Below, in pieces: positions 27,904 to 36,280 of a DNA stretch of 59,073 bases. The stretch is from an uncultured Bacteroidales bacterium. GTDB lineage: Bacteria; Bacteroidota; Bacteroidia; Bacteroidales; G3-4614. Location of the stretch: positions 1 to 59,073 of the forward strand of contig CASFRS010000006.1 of assembly GCA_949297125.1 (NCBI GenBank). Reading direction: 5' to 3'. Position numbers and translations under genes: made by a program. Numbering within the stretch: the first letter of the stretch is position 1; every line of letters starts with the position of its first letter. A model generated the notes under the pieces. The model was not told where the DNA came from and did no database searches. It worked only from the letters and a program-made list of their open reading frames with translations.

Positions 27904-29349
27904 ATGGATTGGAAAGAAGAAGCCATCAAATATTTGCAACAAAGCCTACATCCTGTCAAGGCAGAACTCAACGAACTCGATTGGAAAAGCGGTCTGTCCG
28001 AAAAGACTGAACGCCTTGCCCAGCACATCTCCGCATTCGCCAACCAGACAGGAGGCGGCACTTTCGCTTTCGGTGTAAACAATAATGCCACCCTCTTCAC
28101 ACCGTCCCACGAACAAGCAGAGGAGATCCTTAAGAAAATAGGCAATATAGCCAGAAACAGTCTCTGCATCCCAATTAAGATAGAACACACATCTGTAGAG
28201 GTCGAAGGTTTCGGCATCCTGCTTGTCCATGTGCCTGAGCAAAAAGACAAACCTGTCTACCTTCGCGGTATGACAATATATGATAGCTACTATCGGTCGG
28301 CCGGCCAAACACACAAGATGTCCAAATCCATAGTCCACGCAATGCTTGCTGCAGTAGATGGATTGACTTTTGAGGACAGAATTGCCATATCCGGAATAAC
28401 GACAGATAAGGTACTGACATTGCTGGACTTTGCCCAATTCTATAATTTAATCAAAAAACCTGTCCCTTCCGGCATCGACAATATCGTTAATAGTATGGAA
28501 CCATACGGCTTCTGCAGGAAAGAAGACGGGGCCTGGTCCATAACCAATCTCGGCGCCGTTCTTTTAGCAAGAGATTTCAGAGACTTCCCCTCCCTCACAT
28601 TTAAAAATGCTGTTGTGAGACAGTACAAAGGCAACAACAATCTCCATCTATCGTCAGAAACATTTTTTCATGAAGGATTTGCACTATCCTTGGACAAGAT
28701 TGTGGCCCATATTATGAGCCTACTGAATAAGACGGAACTAATTCTTACCCCTTACCGGGAAAACAAATATCCTTATCCCGAAGTCGCCATTCGCGAATTA
28801 GTGGCCAATGCCTTGATTCACCAGGATTTCGACATACAAGGAATGACTTTATCCGTGGAGATTTTTGCAAACAGACTGGTCATTGCCAACCCAGGAGCAC
28901 CACTCATAGATACAAACCGATTCATAGATATGCCACCAAAATCCCGCAATGAGAAGATAGCCCAGTCCATGTTCATTTTCAATCTATGCGAAAAACGTGG
29001 CAGCGGTATAGATAGAGCAGTTGCCGGAGTGGAAGAGATGAGGTTGCCCGCAATCAAGATTGAAAAAGGAGAATATTTCACACGCGTTACTATATATGAA
29101 GAACGCAACTATCTTGACATGTCCAAAACGGAAAAGATACAGGCTTGCTACCAACATACCTGCCTCCTTTTCGAGAACGGAATAAAAATGACAAACCAAT
29201 CACTCAGAGAACGGTTGTCTATTGGACGGAACAATTCAGCTGTCGCGTCAAGAATTATTAACGACACAATTGCTACAGGACTGATTAAATTAGCAGATGA
29301 AAGTTCGGGATCTAGAAGATACTCTGCATACATACCATTTTATGCATAG
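27904..29349 (+). CDS. AlbA_2/ATPase-domain putative regulator
   Basis: The 481-residue protein from ATG at 27904 (MDWKEEAIKYLQQSLHP) has an N-terminal AlbA_2 (schlafen-type) domain at about 1-150 with KSGLSEKTERLAQHISAFANQTGGGTFAFGV. It is followed by a GHKL-type ATPase-like region near 250-390: AIRELVANALIHQDF, the Asn box, then FANRLVIANPGAPL. A C-terminal winged helix (MTNQSLRERLSIGRNNSAVASRIIN) is likely. The family includes ATP-dependent DNA-binding regulators often near mobile or defence genes; the molecular target is unknown. It is noticeably more AT-rich than its neighbours, in the opposite direction to parC, and has no co-oriented partner. Transfer is likely. Confidence 0.85.
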   Translation: MDWKEEAIKYLQQSLHPVKAELNELDWKSGLSEKTERLAQHISAFANQTGGGTFAFGVNNNATLFTPSHEQAEEILKKIGNIARNSLCIPIKIEHTSVEVEGFGILLVHVPEQKDKPVYLRGMTIYDSYYRSAGQTHKMSKSIVHAMLAAVDGLTFEDRIAISGITTDKVLTLLDFAQFYNLIKKPVPSGIDNIVNSMEPYGFCRKEDGAWSITNLGAVLLARDFRDFPSLTFKNAVVRQYKGNNNLHLSSETFFHEGFALSLDKIVAHIMSLLNKTELILTPYRENKYPYPEVAIRELVANALIHQDFDIQGMTLSVEIFANRLVIANPGAPLIDTNRFIDMPPKSRNEKIAQSMFIFNLCEKRGSGIDRAVAGVEEMRLPAIKIEKGEYFTRVTIYEERNYLDMSKTEKIQACYQHTCLLFENGIKMTNQSLRERLSIGRNNSAVASRIINDTIATGLIKLADESSGSRRYSAYIPFYA

Positions 29350-29352
29350 AAC

Positions 29353-29431
29353 TTTTATTTGCACTGGAAATCCCACTATAGCGCAATCTACCTAATTATC
29401 AACGACTTCTTATTTGCACAAGAAATCCCTC
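29353..29431 (+). repeat. Short imperfect direct repeat after the AlbA_2 gene
   Basis: Two copies of TTATTTGCAC followed by two variable bases and GAAATCCC, at about 29355-29374 and 29410-29429, spaced 55 bases apart. They start just past the stop codon. Purpose unknown; they may be binding sites or a relic of duplication. Confidence 0.55.
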
Positions 29432-29699
29432 ATTGCTACATTGTGTATTGTCAGTGTCGGCTGAGCCTTCCGTATTCAGACCCCTTGGCAGAGGTCCAAT
29501 AGGCTCTTATCTTTTCGGGGACATGATTCTATCCAAAAGGAAATACCATCTTTATATTTAGCTAAAGCGTTATTTGAAAGCATGAAAAATATGACTTTTC
29601 CAAACGGTTCCGTATTTTCCTTATCCGTTATCCATTCGCGTGCAGTTTTTTTTTTATAAAATATTGATTGCCTAAAATAAGTTTTAGCCCCAACTACAA

Positions 29700-29731
29700 C
29701 GAATATAGCGAAAGGCGAGTGTAGAGACAAA
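29700..29731 (-). promoter_or_regulatory. Promoter-like motif in the accessory patch; copy 3 of the interspersed motif
   Basis: Minus strand: TTTG (29728-29731), 20-base spacer with CTCGCCTTTC, then TATATTCG (29700-29707), one base off the -7 box. No gene starts just downstream on this strand. The gap 29350-30021 holds only this, the direct repeats, a T10 run and the solitary repeat at 29771. Confidence 0.5.
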
Positions 29732-29770
29732 CAAAAACAAAAGTTTTCAAAAGGCCATATATGCCCCGCC

Positions 29771-29800
29771 TTCAATCCACGCACCCGCACGGGGTGCGAT
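29771..29800 (-). repeat. Solitary sequence resembling a type I-C CRISPR repeat
   Basis: Read on the minus strand, 30 bases start ATCGCACCCCGTGCGGGTGC and end GTGGATTGAA. This agrees with the recalled type I-C repeat (GTCGCACCCCGTGCGGGTGC then GTGGATTGAAAC) except at the first base and the last two. The typical palindrome GCACCC..GGGTGC is present. Only one copy exists in this window, with no second repeat at a spacer distance and no cas gene, so it is a remnant or a stray, not an array. Confidence 0.6.
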
Positions 29801-30021
29801 GCGTAACGCGCTAAACGGCAATACAAATGCGGGAGTGCCGGCAAACGGCAAAGAATACGCACGGTCTCCTTCCGGGCTGCAAACCAGTCAGGATGAACGA
29901 CGTTTAAGATTTTAGGATTGCCTATACCTGTTAAATCGATTTTTTTCGTTTACTTTGCGGTTTGTTACGCAGTTGGGCAACTGCAATGCAAACCTAACAT
30001 TTACAGGAAAGTTTCAAAGAG

Positions 30022-31569
30022 ATGACACAAGAAGACGTTTTCAAAAAACTGATTTCGCACTGCAAGGAGTACGGATTCGTATTCCCGTCGAGTGAAATAT
30101 ACGACGGACTGGCCGCAGTATACGACTATGGCCAAATGGGGGTAGAACTCAAAAACAACATAAAGAAATACTGGTGGGACAGCATGATTCTTCTGCACGA
30201 AAACATCGTGGGGATAGACTCGGCGATATTCATGCACCCTACAATCTGGAAAGCCTCGGGGCACGTGGACGCTTTCAACGACCCCCTTATCGACAACAAG
30301 GACTCCAAAAAACGCTATCGTGCCGATGTGCTTATAGAAGACGCAATAGCTAAAATCGACGAGAAGATAGAGAAAGAAGTTGAAAAGGCGGCAAAGAGAT
30401 TCGGAGCGTCGTTCGATGAAGCGCTCTTCCGGCAAACCAACCCGCGCGTTTTGGAACACACGGCCAAACGCGAAGAGTTGCATTCGCGCTTTGCCAAGGC
30501 CATGAACGACAACGACCTCAAGGAATTGCGGCAGATTATAGTAGACTACGAAATATGCTGTCCCATAAGCGGGACCAGGAACTGGACCGATGTAAGGCAG
30601 TTCAATCTGATGTTCTCCACCGAAATGGGTTCGACAGCCGACGGGGCCATGAAAATATACCTCCGTCCCGAAACGGCGCAGGGTATTTTCGTAAACTACC
30701 TCAATGTCCAGAAGACAGGGCGCATGCGCATTCCTTTCGGTATTGCCCAGATAGGGAAAGCTTTCCGCAACGAAATTGTGGCAAGGCAGTTTATTTTCCG
30801 CATGCGCGAGTTCGAGCAAATGGAGATGCAGTTCTTCGTCCGTCCGGGTGAGGAATTGAAATGGTTTGAAAAATGGAAACAGATACGTTTGAAATGGCAC
30901 AAGGCCCTCGGCCTCGGCGATGACAAATACCGCTTCCACGACCACGAAAAACTGGCTCACTACGCAAATGCCGCAACCGATATAGAGTTTGAAATGCCGT
31001 TCGGGTTCAAGGAGGTGGAGGGCATCCATTCAAGGACCAACTTCGACCTCGGCAACCACGAGAAATACTCCGGGAAGAAACTCCAGTACTTCGACCCCGA
31101 ACTGAACGAATCGTACACGCCGTACGTAATAGAAACATCCATAGGCGTAGACCGCATGTTCCTCAGCATAATGTCGGCGGCATACTGCGAGGAGACCCTC
31201 GAAAACGGAGAGACCCGCACCGTATTGCGTCTCCCCGCTCCGCTTGCGCCGGTAAAACTGGCCGTACTTCCGCTTGTAAAGAAAGACGGCCTGCCGGAGA
31301 TTGCCCGCAACATAATGAACGAGATGAAATACGACTTCAAATGCCAGTATGACGAGAAAGACTCCATAGGCAAACGTTACCGCCGACAGGATGCAATAGG
31401 CACGCCCTTCTGCATAACGGTCGACCACGACACCCCCAACGACGGGAAAGTAACGCTCCGCCACCGCGACACCATGCAGCAGGAGAGAATAGAAATAGAA
31501 AAAATATCTTCCATAATTAACGAAAAAGTAAGTCTGAAGCCGTTATTGAAAAAGATTGCCAACGACTGA
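30022..31569 (+). CDS. glyS: Glycine-tRNA ligase, single-chain (eukaryote/archaeal-like) type
   Basis: The 515-residue class II synthetase has the homodimer GlyRS plan. The N-terminus has FVFPSSEIYDGLAAVYDYGQMGVELKNNI, the core GHVDAFNDPL, motif 2 RPETAQGIFVNYLNVQ and FGIAQIGKAFRNEI, the EFEQMEMQFF strand, and motif 3 region IETSIGVDRMFLSIM. The C-terminal anticodon-binding domain ends the protein. It is unlike the alpha2beta2 GlyQS of E. coli. It charges tRNA-Gly. It begins past the accessory patch, and a TTACTTTG at 29950-29957 is the nearest -7-like sequence. An FKBP gene follows by 22 bases. Confidence 0.97.
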   Translation: MTQEDVFKKLISHCKEYGFVFPSSEIYDGLAAVYDYGQMGVELKNNIKKYWWDSMILLHENIVGIDSAIFMHPTIWKASGHVDAFNDPLIDNKDSKKRYRADVLIEDAIAKIDEKIEKEVEKAAKRFGASFDEALFRQTNPRVLEHTAKREELHSRFAKAMNDNDLKELRQIIVDYEICCPISGTRNWTDVRQFNLMFSTEMGSTADGAMKIYLRPETAQGIFVNYLNVQKTGRMRIPFGIAQIGKAFRNEIVARQFIFRMREFEQMEMQFFVRPGEELKWFEKWKQIRLKWHKALGLGDDKYRFHDHEKLAHYANAATDIEFEMPFGFKEVEGIHSRTNFDLGNHEKYSGKKLQYFDPELNESYTPYVIETSIGVDRMFLSIMSAAYCEETLENGETRTVLRLPAPLAPVKLAVLPLVKKDGLPEIARNIMNEMKYDFKCQYDEKDSIGKRYRRQDAIGTPFCITVDHDTPNDGKVTLRHRDTMQQERIEIEKISSIINEKVSLKPLLKKIAND

Positions 31570-31591
31570 ACCCGACAAACGGATAAGATAA

Positions 31592-32134
31592 ATGAAAAGA
31601 CTGCCCGTAATATTGGCTATTGCTATTGCCGTGTTTGCTGCCGTCTCGTGCGACAACGAACAGAGCACGTGGGAGAAGTATAAGGACTGGCGGCAGGCAA
31701 ATACCGCGTTCTTCACCGAAAAAGACAATTCGGTAAATGCCTACGGCGAGCGCGAATACATGCGCATAACCCCCATATGGGACGCGGGAAGCTATATACT
31801 GATGAAGAAACTGAAGAGCGGAAGCGGGACCCGGTACCCGCTTTTTACAAGTACCGTAGACGTTACATATAAAGGGTTTCTGTACGACGGTACCGCTTTC
31901 GACTCGACATACACCAGCATCGACAGTATAGCCACCTTCAAATGTTCCTCTACCGTAACAGGATTTGCAATGGCCCTTACAAACATGGTGGTAGGCGACA
32001 GTTGCGAAATAATAATCCCGGCATACCTCGGGTACGGCGAACAGGAGAATTCGGTAATAAGCCCCTACTCCACGCTGATATTCGGGCTGAAACTGAGAGG
32101 AATTCCGGGATACGAGATACAGGTAAAGCCCTGA
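31592..32134 (+). CDS. FKBP-type peptidyl-prolyl isomerase lipoprotein
   Basis: The 180-residue protein has a lipoprotein signal with Cys20 (AAVSC). The C-terminal FKBP domain (about 80-180) has VTYKGFLYDGTAFDST, the GFAMALTNMVVGDSCEIIIPAYLGYGEQ region (matching G....L..M..G.......P..L.YG), and the usual end PYSTLIFGLKLRGI. It catalyses prolyl isomerisation in the periplasm or at the membrane surface and probably aids folding. The linker after the lipid anchor is about 50 residues. It follows glyS by 22 bases and is followed by a terminator. Confidence 0.9.
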   Translation: MKRLPVILAIAIAVFAAVSCDNEQSTWEKYKDWRQANTAFFTEKDNSVNAYGEREYMRITPIWDAGSYILMKKLKSGSGTRYPLFTSTVDVTYKGFLYDGTAFDSTYTSIDSIATFKCSSTVTGFAMALTNMVVGDSCEIIIPAYLGYGEQENSVISPYSTLIFGLKLRGIPGYEIQVKP

Positions 32135-32163
32135 TACCGGACTGAGGCCGGACGGAAAACAGT

Positions 32164-32203
32164 AAACGGGGGTGCATCAAGATTTTGGTACACCCCCGTT
32201 TTC
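32164..32203 (+). terminator. Terminator after the glyS-FKBP unit
   Basis: AAACGGGGGTG and CACCCCCGTTTT pair around a 16-base loop, followed by further T/C bases. It lies 30 bases after the FKBP stop and 15 before the convergent tatD stop. Confidence 0.75.
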
Positions 32204-32217
32204 TTTCCTTACCGTGC

Positions 32218-32985
32218 CTATGCACCGAACAGCGAAACGGCATTTTCCCATGTAACATCGGCCACTTTTTGTGGCGATACCCCGAGAATATCCGCTATTC
32301 TATTAACCGTATTCACTATATATGAAGGCTCGTTGCGTTTTCCCCTGTGCGGGACGGGGGTAAGGTACGGGGCATCCGTCTCCACGAGCATGCGCGACAG
32401 GCCGATCTCCCTGACGGTATTTTCCAGGCGTGCGTTCTTGAACGTAACAACTCCGTTTATGCCGAAGTACGGGTCGCAGACCTCCCCCGCCCTGCGCACC
32501 TCTTCGGGCGTACCGCCGAAACTGTGCAATATTATGTTTTTCCAGCCGACCCTTGCGATAGAAGCCATGGTAACATCGAATGCCGAACGGTTATGAACAA
32601 TAACCGGCAGGTTCTTTTCCGCGCCCCATTTCAACTGCTCCTCAAAGGCCTCCTTCTGCCACCCGGCACAGGTGTCATCCCAATACAGGTCAATCCCCAC
32701 CTCGCCTACCGCACGGCATCCAGCCGAGGACAATTCGGGATAGAGCATCTCCAACGCCTCGCGGTACGATGCATCTACCGATGTAGGGTGCAGCCCCACA
32801 GCTGACGTAAAACGTCCTTCCTTTTCATCGGAAAGCATCTTTTTCAACCGGGGCAGGGTCCCGACATCCACGTTGGGCAACATCATGCGGGAAACGCCGG
32901 CCCCAACGGCCCGCGCTACCACATCGCCCCTGTCAGCATCGAAATCGTCCAGATAAATATGCGTATGCGTATCGTATATATTCAT
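32218..32985 (-). CDS. tatD: TatD-family metal-dependent hydrolase
   Basis: About 255 residues from ATG at 32985 (MNIYDTHTHIYLDDFDAD), which overlaps the stop of the polyprenyl synthase by 4 bases. Metal ligands of the TIM-barrel family are visible: HTH near the N-terminus, VGEVGIDLYW, PVIVHNRSAF, ILHSFGG, and LVETDAPYL. Relatives are 3'-5' DNA exonucleases and D-tyrosyl or related hydrolases; the exact substrate is not fixed. The family's name as a Tat export factor is historical. It is the last gene of a leftward three-gene unit. Confidence 0.93.
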   Translation of the reverse strand: MNIYDTHTHIYLDDFDADRGDVVARAVGAGVSRMMLPNVDVGTLPRLKKMLSDEKEGRFTSAVGLHPTSVDASYREALEMLYPELSSAGCRAVGEVGIDLYWDDTCAGWQKEAFEEQLKWGAEKNLPVIVHNRSAFDVTMASIARVGWKNIILHSFGGTPEEVRRAGEVCDPYFGINGVVTFKNARLENTVREIGLSRMLVETDAPYLTPVPHRGKRNEPSYIVNTVNRIADILGVSPQKVADVTWENAVSLFGA

Positions 32986-33944
32986 GACTCGCGCTGCATA
33001 AGTTCCGATGCGAACAGCCGCAACGGTTCGCACCCTGGTATCCCTTCTATCTCCGCAAGGGCATTACGATAATAAAAATCAATCTTGTCCATGGCCAGCC
33101 TGTCGATACCGAGAGACGTATAGAGCGACGTTACCCCTTTTATCTTGTCCTCGGGCGACACCGAGACGGAGTTCAGCAACCGTGCCAACTCCTCCCGCTC
33201 TTCCCCTTCGGCCATACGCATGGCCGAAATAAGCATATAGGTCTTTTTATTGTTCAATATGTCCCCCCCTATCTTCTTGCCGAACTTGGAAGGTTCGCCG
33301 TAAACATCCAGATAATCGTCCTGCAACTGAAAGGCCAGCCCGAGATTCTCCCCGAAACGGTACAGGGCATCGGCAGTCTCTTGCGGGGCATGGGCCACGT
33401 ACGCGCCGGTTTTAAGGGCACACCCCAGCAGGACGGCTGTTTTCAGACGTATCATGCCTATATATTCATCTTCCGTAACATCCTCGCGCCCTTCAAAATC
33501 CATGTCGTACTGCTGTCCTTCGCAAATTTGCAGAGCCGTGGCGGAAAAGAGGTCGAATACGGGCTTCAACACATCAGCCGGCGTCCGGCCTATCATCTGA
33601 TACGATATAATCTGCATTGCATCGCCCGACAAGATAGCTACATTCTCGCTCCACGCCTTATGCACCGTAGGACGTCCCCTGCGGATATCGGCCTTATCCA
33701 TGACATCGTCGTGCAGCAGGGTAAAATTATGGAAAATCTCTATGCCTGTTGCAGCCGGCAGCACATCATCCACACACCCGCCGCACATATCGCAGGCTAT
33801 AAGCGCCAACAACGGACGGACACGCTTGCCGCCCATATCCAGCTGGTATTTGACAGGGTCGTACAAATCAGCCGGCTCAACCGGATAAGAGACCGCAAGC
33901 AGCGCATCGTTTATAATATCGAGATACTCTTGTGTCGTTTTCAT
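32982..33944 (-). CDS. ispA: Polyprenyl (farnesyl/geranylgeranyl) diphosphate synthase
   Basis: The 320-residue protein carries both Asp-rich motifs of trans-prenyltransferases: LLHDDVMDKADIRRGRPT (FARM) and QLQDDYLDVYG (SARM). KRVRPLLALIACDMCGG near residue 35 binds diphosphate. The chain length of the product cannot be read safely; FTLLH before FARM fits a short or medium product such as FPP/GGPP. ispH for the precursor is at 36990 in this window. It lies between the LRR protein and tatD, and its stop overlaps the tatD start. Confidence 0.92.
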   Translation of the reverse strand: MKTTQEYLDIINDALLAVSYPVEPADLYDPVKYQLDMGGKRVRPLLALIACDMCGGCVDDVLPAATGIEIFHNFTLLHDDVMDKADIRRGRPTVHKAWSENVAILSGDAMQIISYQMIGRTPADVLKPVFDLFSATALQICEGQQYDMDFEGREDVTEDEYIGMIRLKTAVLLGCALKTGAYVAHAPQETADALYRFGENLGLAFQLQDDYLDVYGEPSKFGKKIGGDILNNKKTYMLISAMRMAEGEEREELARLLNSVSVSPEDKIKGVTSLYTSLGIDRLAMDKIDFYYRNALAEIEGIPGCEPLRLFASELMQRES

Positions 33945-33962
33945 ATCGTTCCCGTTATAAAG

Positions 33963-34805
33963 CTATTCCATTTCCACAATCTCCCTGAAGTCCTGCCACA
34001 CCGGAATACGCATATAGGCCTTTTTCATACCGGGGTATACCACAAGGGTCTTTTCGATAGGGACCACATCGCCGAAAGCCCGTTCCTCGCAATACGGCAG
34101 ATAAACCTGGCTTTTGCAGCGTACCTTCTTCAAACTGTAACAGTTGCCGAAAGCATACAGGCCTATGCGTTTAATAGTAGTACCGATAGTCGTCTCTTCT
34201 CCCCAGGAGTAACAGTTGAAGAATGCACTTCGCCCTATGATTTCAATATATTCGGGAATATTGAGAGTTTTAAGGGCATGACAATCCATAAAGGCGTAAT
34301 CGCCTATAAATTTCAGAGAATCGGGCAATGAAACGTATTTCAGGTTCTTGTTTCCCATAAACGCCATGGGTTCTACCATTCTCACGGCAGGGGGAAGGAC
34401 CAAAGAATCGAGGCCTGCGCCGCCGAAAGCGTTGTAGCCGACCGATTCGAGACTGTCGGGGAAGACAACCTTGTGCAAGGCTGTACACCCGCGGAAAGCG
34501 TCATCGCCTATGAAAACCATCCCGTCCGGCAAATCGACGGAAGTCAAAGCCGCACACCCGCGAAAGGCATTGTCGCCCACGCCGCCGACTTTGTATACCT
34601 TACCGTCATGGCAAACCGAATCCGGCACGGACACCTTCCCGGAATAAGAAGCATAAGAAGCATCCTTGAATGTAACAAAAACAGTATCCTTCTTACTCTT
34701 TTCTATCCCGTAATAAACCCCTCCGGCCGAAAAATCGAAACAATATCCGGCAGAGAAAGGGAGCAAAGCCGCCAAAAGCGACATAAAAAACAATCCTGGT
34801 TTCAT
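33963..34805 (-). CDS. Secreted BspA-like leucine-rich-repeat protein
   Basis: About 280 residues from the ATG at 34805 (MKPGLFFMSLLAALLPFSAGYCF), a signal peptide; upstream in-frame Met codons would add a non-hydrophobic stretch. The mature protein repeats LRR_5 units: VGDNAFRGCAALTSVDLPDG, then IGDDAFRGCTALHKVVFPDSL, then further units down to IGLYAFGNCYSLKKV. About six repeats are visible. The last 35 residues (VVYPGMKKAYMRIPVWQDFREI) form the usual end. Such proteins are surface or secreted and may bind host or other proteins. It is first in the unit LRR-ispA-tatD. Confidence 0.85.
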   Translation of the reverse strand: MKPGLFFMSLLAALLPFSAGYCFDFSAGGVYYGIEKSKKDTVFVTFKDASYASYSGKVSVPDSVCHDGKVYKVGGVGDNAFRGCAALTSVDLPDGMVFIGDDAFRGCTALHKVVFPDSLESVGYNAFGGAGLDSLVLPPAVRMVEPMAFMGNKNLKYVSLPDSLKFIGDYAFMDCHALKTLNIPEYIEIIGRSAFFNCYSWGEETTIGTTIKRIGLYAFGNCYSLKKVRCKSQVYLPYCEERAFGDVVPIEKTLVVYPGMKKAYMRIPVWQDFREIVEME

Positions 34806-34997
34806 AACAATCATATATAATATTCCATTTTTCCGTTTTTCAGCTTCGCACACCATGCACAAAAACAGACAAGACATTCTGCAACCGCGCGGAAAGGCAA
34901 TATGCCGCACCCGTTTCAACGCTATTGCCGCCTTACCGTTTTAACGCCTCAAAACAGGAAACGCAGCCAGGCATAGCGTTTTTTGCCGGACACGACT

Positions 34998-35024
34998 TAT
35001 CTTTGCCGTTCTATGGCAAAGATA
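34998..35024. promoter_or_regulatory. Face-to-face -7 boxes between the LRR and porQ genes
   Basis: TATCTTTGCC (plus, 34998-35007) and GGCAAAGATA (35015-35024, a minus-strand TATCTTTG) form a 10-base inverted repeat. On the minus strand TTTC lies 20 bases upstream of the -7 box, so the LRR promoter is the better supported. The gap 34806-35231 otherwise holds nothing clear. Confidence 0.45.
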
Positions 35025-35231
35025 GAGAATCCGCACGACAAACGGAAACGAAATAAATATTTTGCCGCTGCCCGTATACTGTAAAGGGATTTTTTCCGTT
35101 ATTAATCTGTATCGGGCCCAAGCGGCATACTGCAAGGCCGGGACAGGCGGCAGGCAAAGCAAAGAAACGCCCGGACACCCGCAACCCTCTCCCGACAGGA
35201 CACGTACAGGAGTGGGCAAACGGATAACACG

Positions 35232-36257
35232 ATGAAGAAAAGACGCCTCAGCATAATAGCGGCAATACTGATGACCGCCGCCACGTACGCACAGGACGGG
35301 AGCTCGTCATTCGGGTTTCTCGACCTGCCGGTGTCGTCGCACGTCAACTCGCTGGGCGGCAACAATATTTCCATAATAGAAGAGGATGTATCGGTAGTAC
35401 ACTACAACCCCGCGCTGTTAGGTCCGGAAATGGACAAGATAATAGACGTCAACTACATGTACTACATGGGCAATACCAATTCGGCGGGAGCCACGTTCGC
35501 CATGGCGGCCGGAGGGCGTGCCGCATGGTCGGCAGGCATCCAGTACGTAGGATACGGCAACATGACAGAAGCCGATGCCAACGGTGTCATAACCGGCAGT
35601 TTCAATGCAAAGGACATGGTTATAAGCGGCGGATACACGCACGACATGGGTAGCCGCTGGAGGGGAGGAGTGCAGGCAAAATTCATCTATTCGTCGTATG
35701 CCGAGTATTCGTCGCTGGCTATGGCCGTAGACATAGGGCTGAACTACTACAACCCCGACAAGGAGTTCTCGGCATCGCTCGTACTGCGCAATCTTGGAGG
35801 CCAGTTGAAACGCTTCAGCGAAAGATACGACAAACTCCCGTGGGACATCCAGTTGGGCCTTTCCAAAACAATGCGCAGCGTTCCCATACGCTGGTCAGTA
35901 ACGTTCCAGCACCTCAACAAATGGAGCCTGCCGTACAGCAAGCCCGTAACCGACGAATTTTCCGGAGGAGAGGTCCTGGAAGTTAAAGACAACTTTTTCT
36001 CAAACTTTTTCAGGCATGCCGTTTTCGGGGTAGAGTATATCCCGAATAAGAATTTTTATGTAGCTTTGGGGTACAATTACAAAACCCATACCGACATGCT
36101 GCGTTACGGGCGCAATTTCTTTTCCGGCTTTACGTTCGGGACTGGAATTCAGGTAAAAATGGTAGGCATAGGAGTATCGGTAGCCAACAGGCACGTACAC
36201 GGAACGATGTTCATGTTCAACCTCGCCATGCGCCTAAACGAGTTCGGCAGACGATAA
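35232..36257 (+). CDS. porQ: Type IX secretion system protein PorQ
   Basis: The 341-residue outer-membrane protein has a signal peptide (MKKRRLSIIAAILMTAATYA). The FadL/PorV-like barrel opens with SSSFGFLDLPVSSHVNSLGG and VSVVHYNPALLGPEM, both typical of PorQ. In P. gingivalis, PorQ belongs to the PorU/PorV/PorZ attachment complex. No other Por gene is in the window. It is upstream of cmk by 24 bases; porQ-cmk-ispH is a known Bacteroidales order. The secreted phosphoesterase at 19254 carries a C-terminus that such a system could recognise. Confidence 0.9.
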   Translation: MKKRRLSIIAAILMTAATYAQDGSSSFGFLDLPVSSHVNSLGGNNISIIEEDVSVVHYNPALLGPEMDKIIDVNYMYYMGNTNSAGATFAMAAGGRAAWSAGIQYVGYGNMTEADANGVITGSFNAKDMVISGGYTHDMGSRWRGGVQAKFIYSSYAEYSSLAMAVDIGLNYYNPDKEFSASLVLRNLGGQLKRFSERYDKLPWDIQLGLSKTMRSVPIRWSVTFQHLNKWSLPYSKPVTDEFSGGEVLEVKDNFFSNFFRHAVFGVEYIPNKNFYVALGYNYKTHTDMLRYGRNFFSGFTFGTGIQVKMVGIGVSVANRHVHGTMFMFNLAMRLNEFGRR

Positions 36258-36280
36258 CGGGCGACAACAGACCCTCGAAG

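Noticed and set aside
29460..29660. Plus-strand open stretch of about 60 codons with LAKALFESMKNM
   Set aside because: It has no start codon in a good position and no family match. It may be a gene relic but cannot be supported.
29771..29800. A CRISPR array at this place
   Set aside because: Only one repeat is seen; no second copy follows within 30-40 bases on either side.
29476..29862. 128-codon frame on the minus strand in the accessory patch
   Set aside because: Part of its translation (SHPVRVRGLK) is the known artefact reading of a type I-C repeat, and the next part is the promoter-like motif, so it is not a gene.
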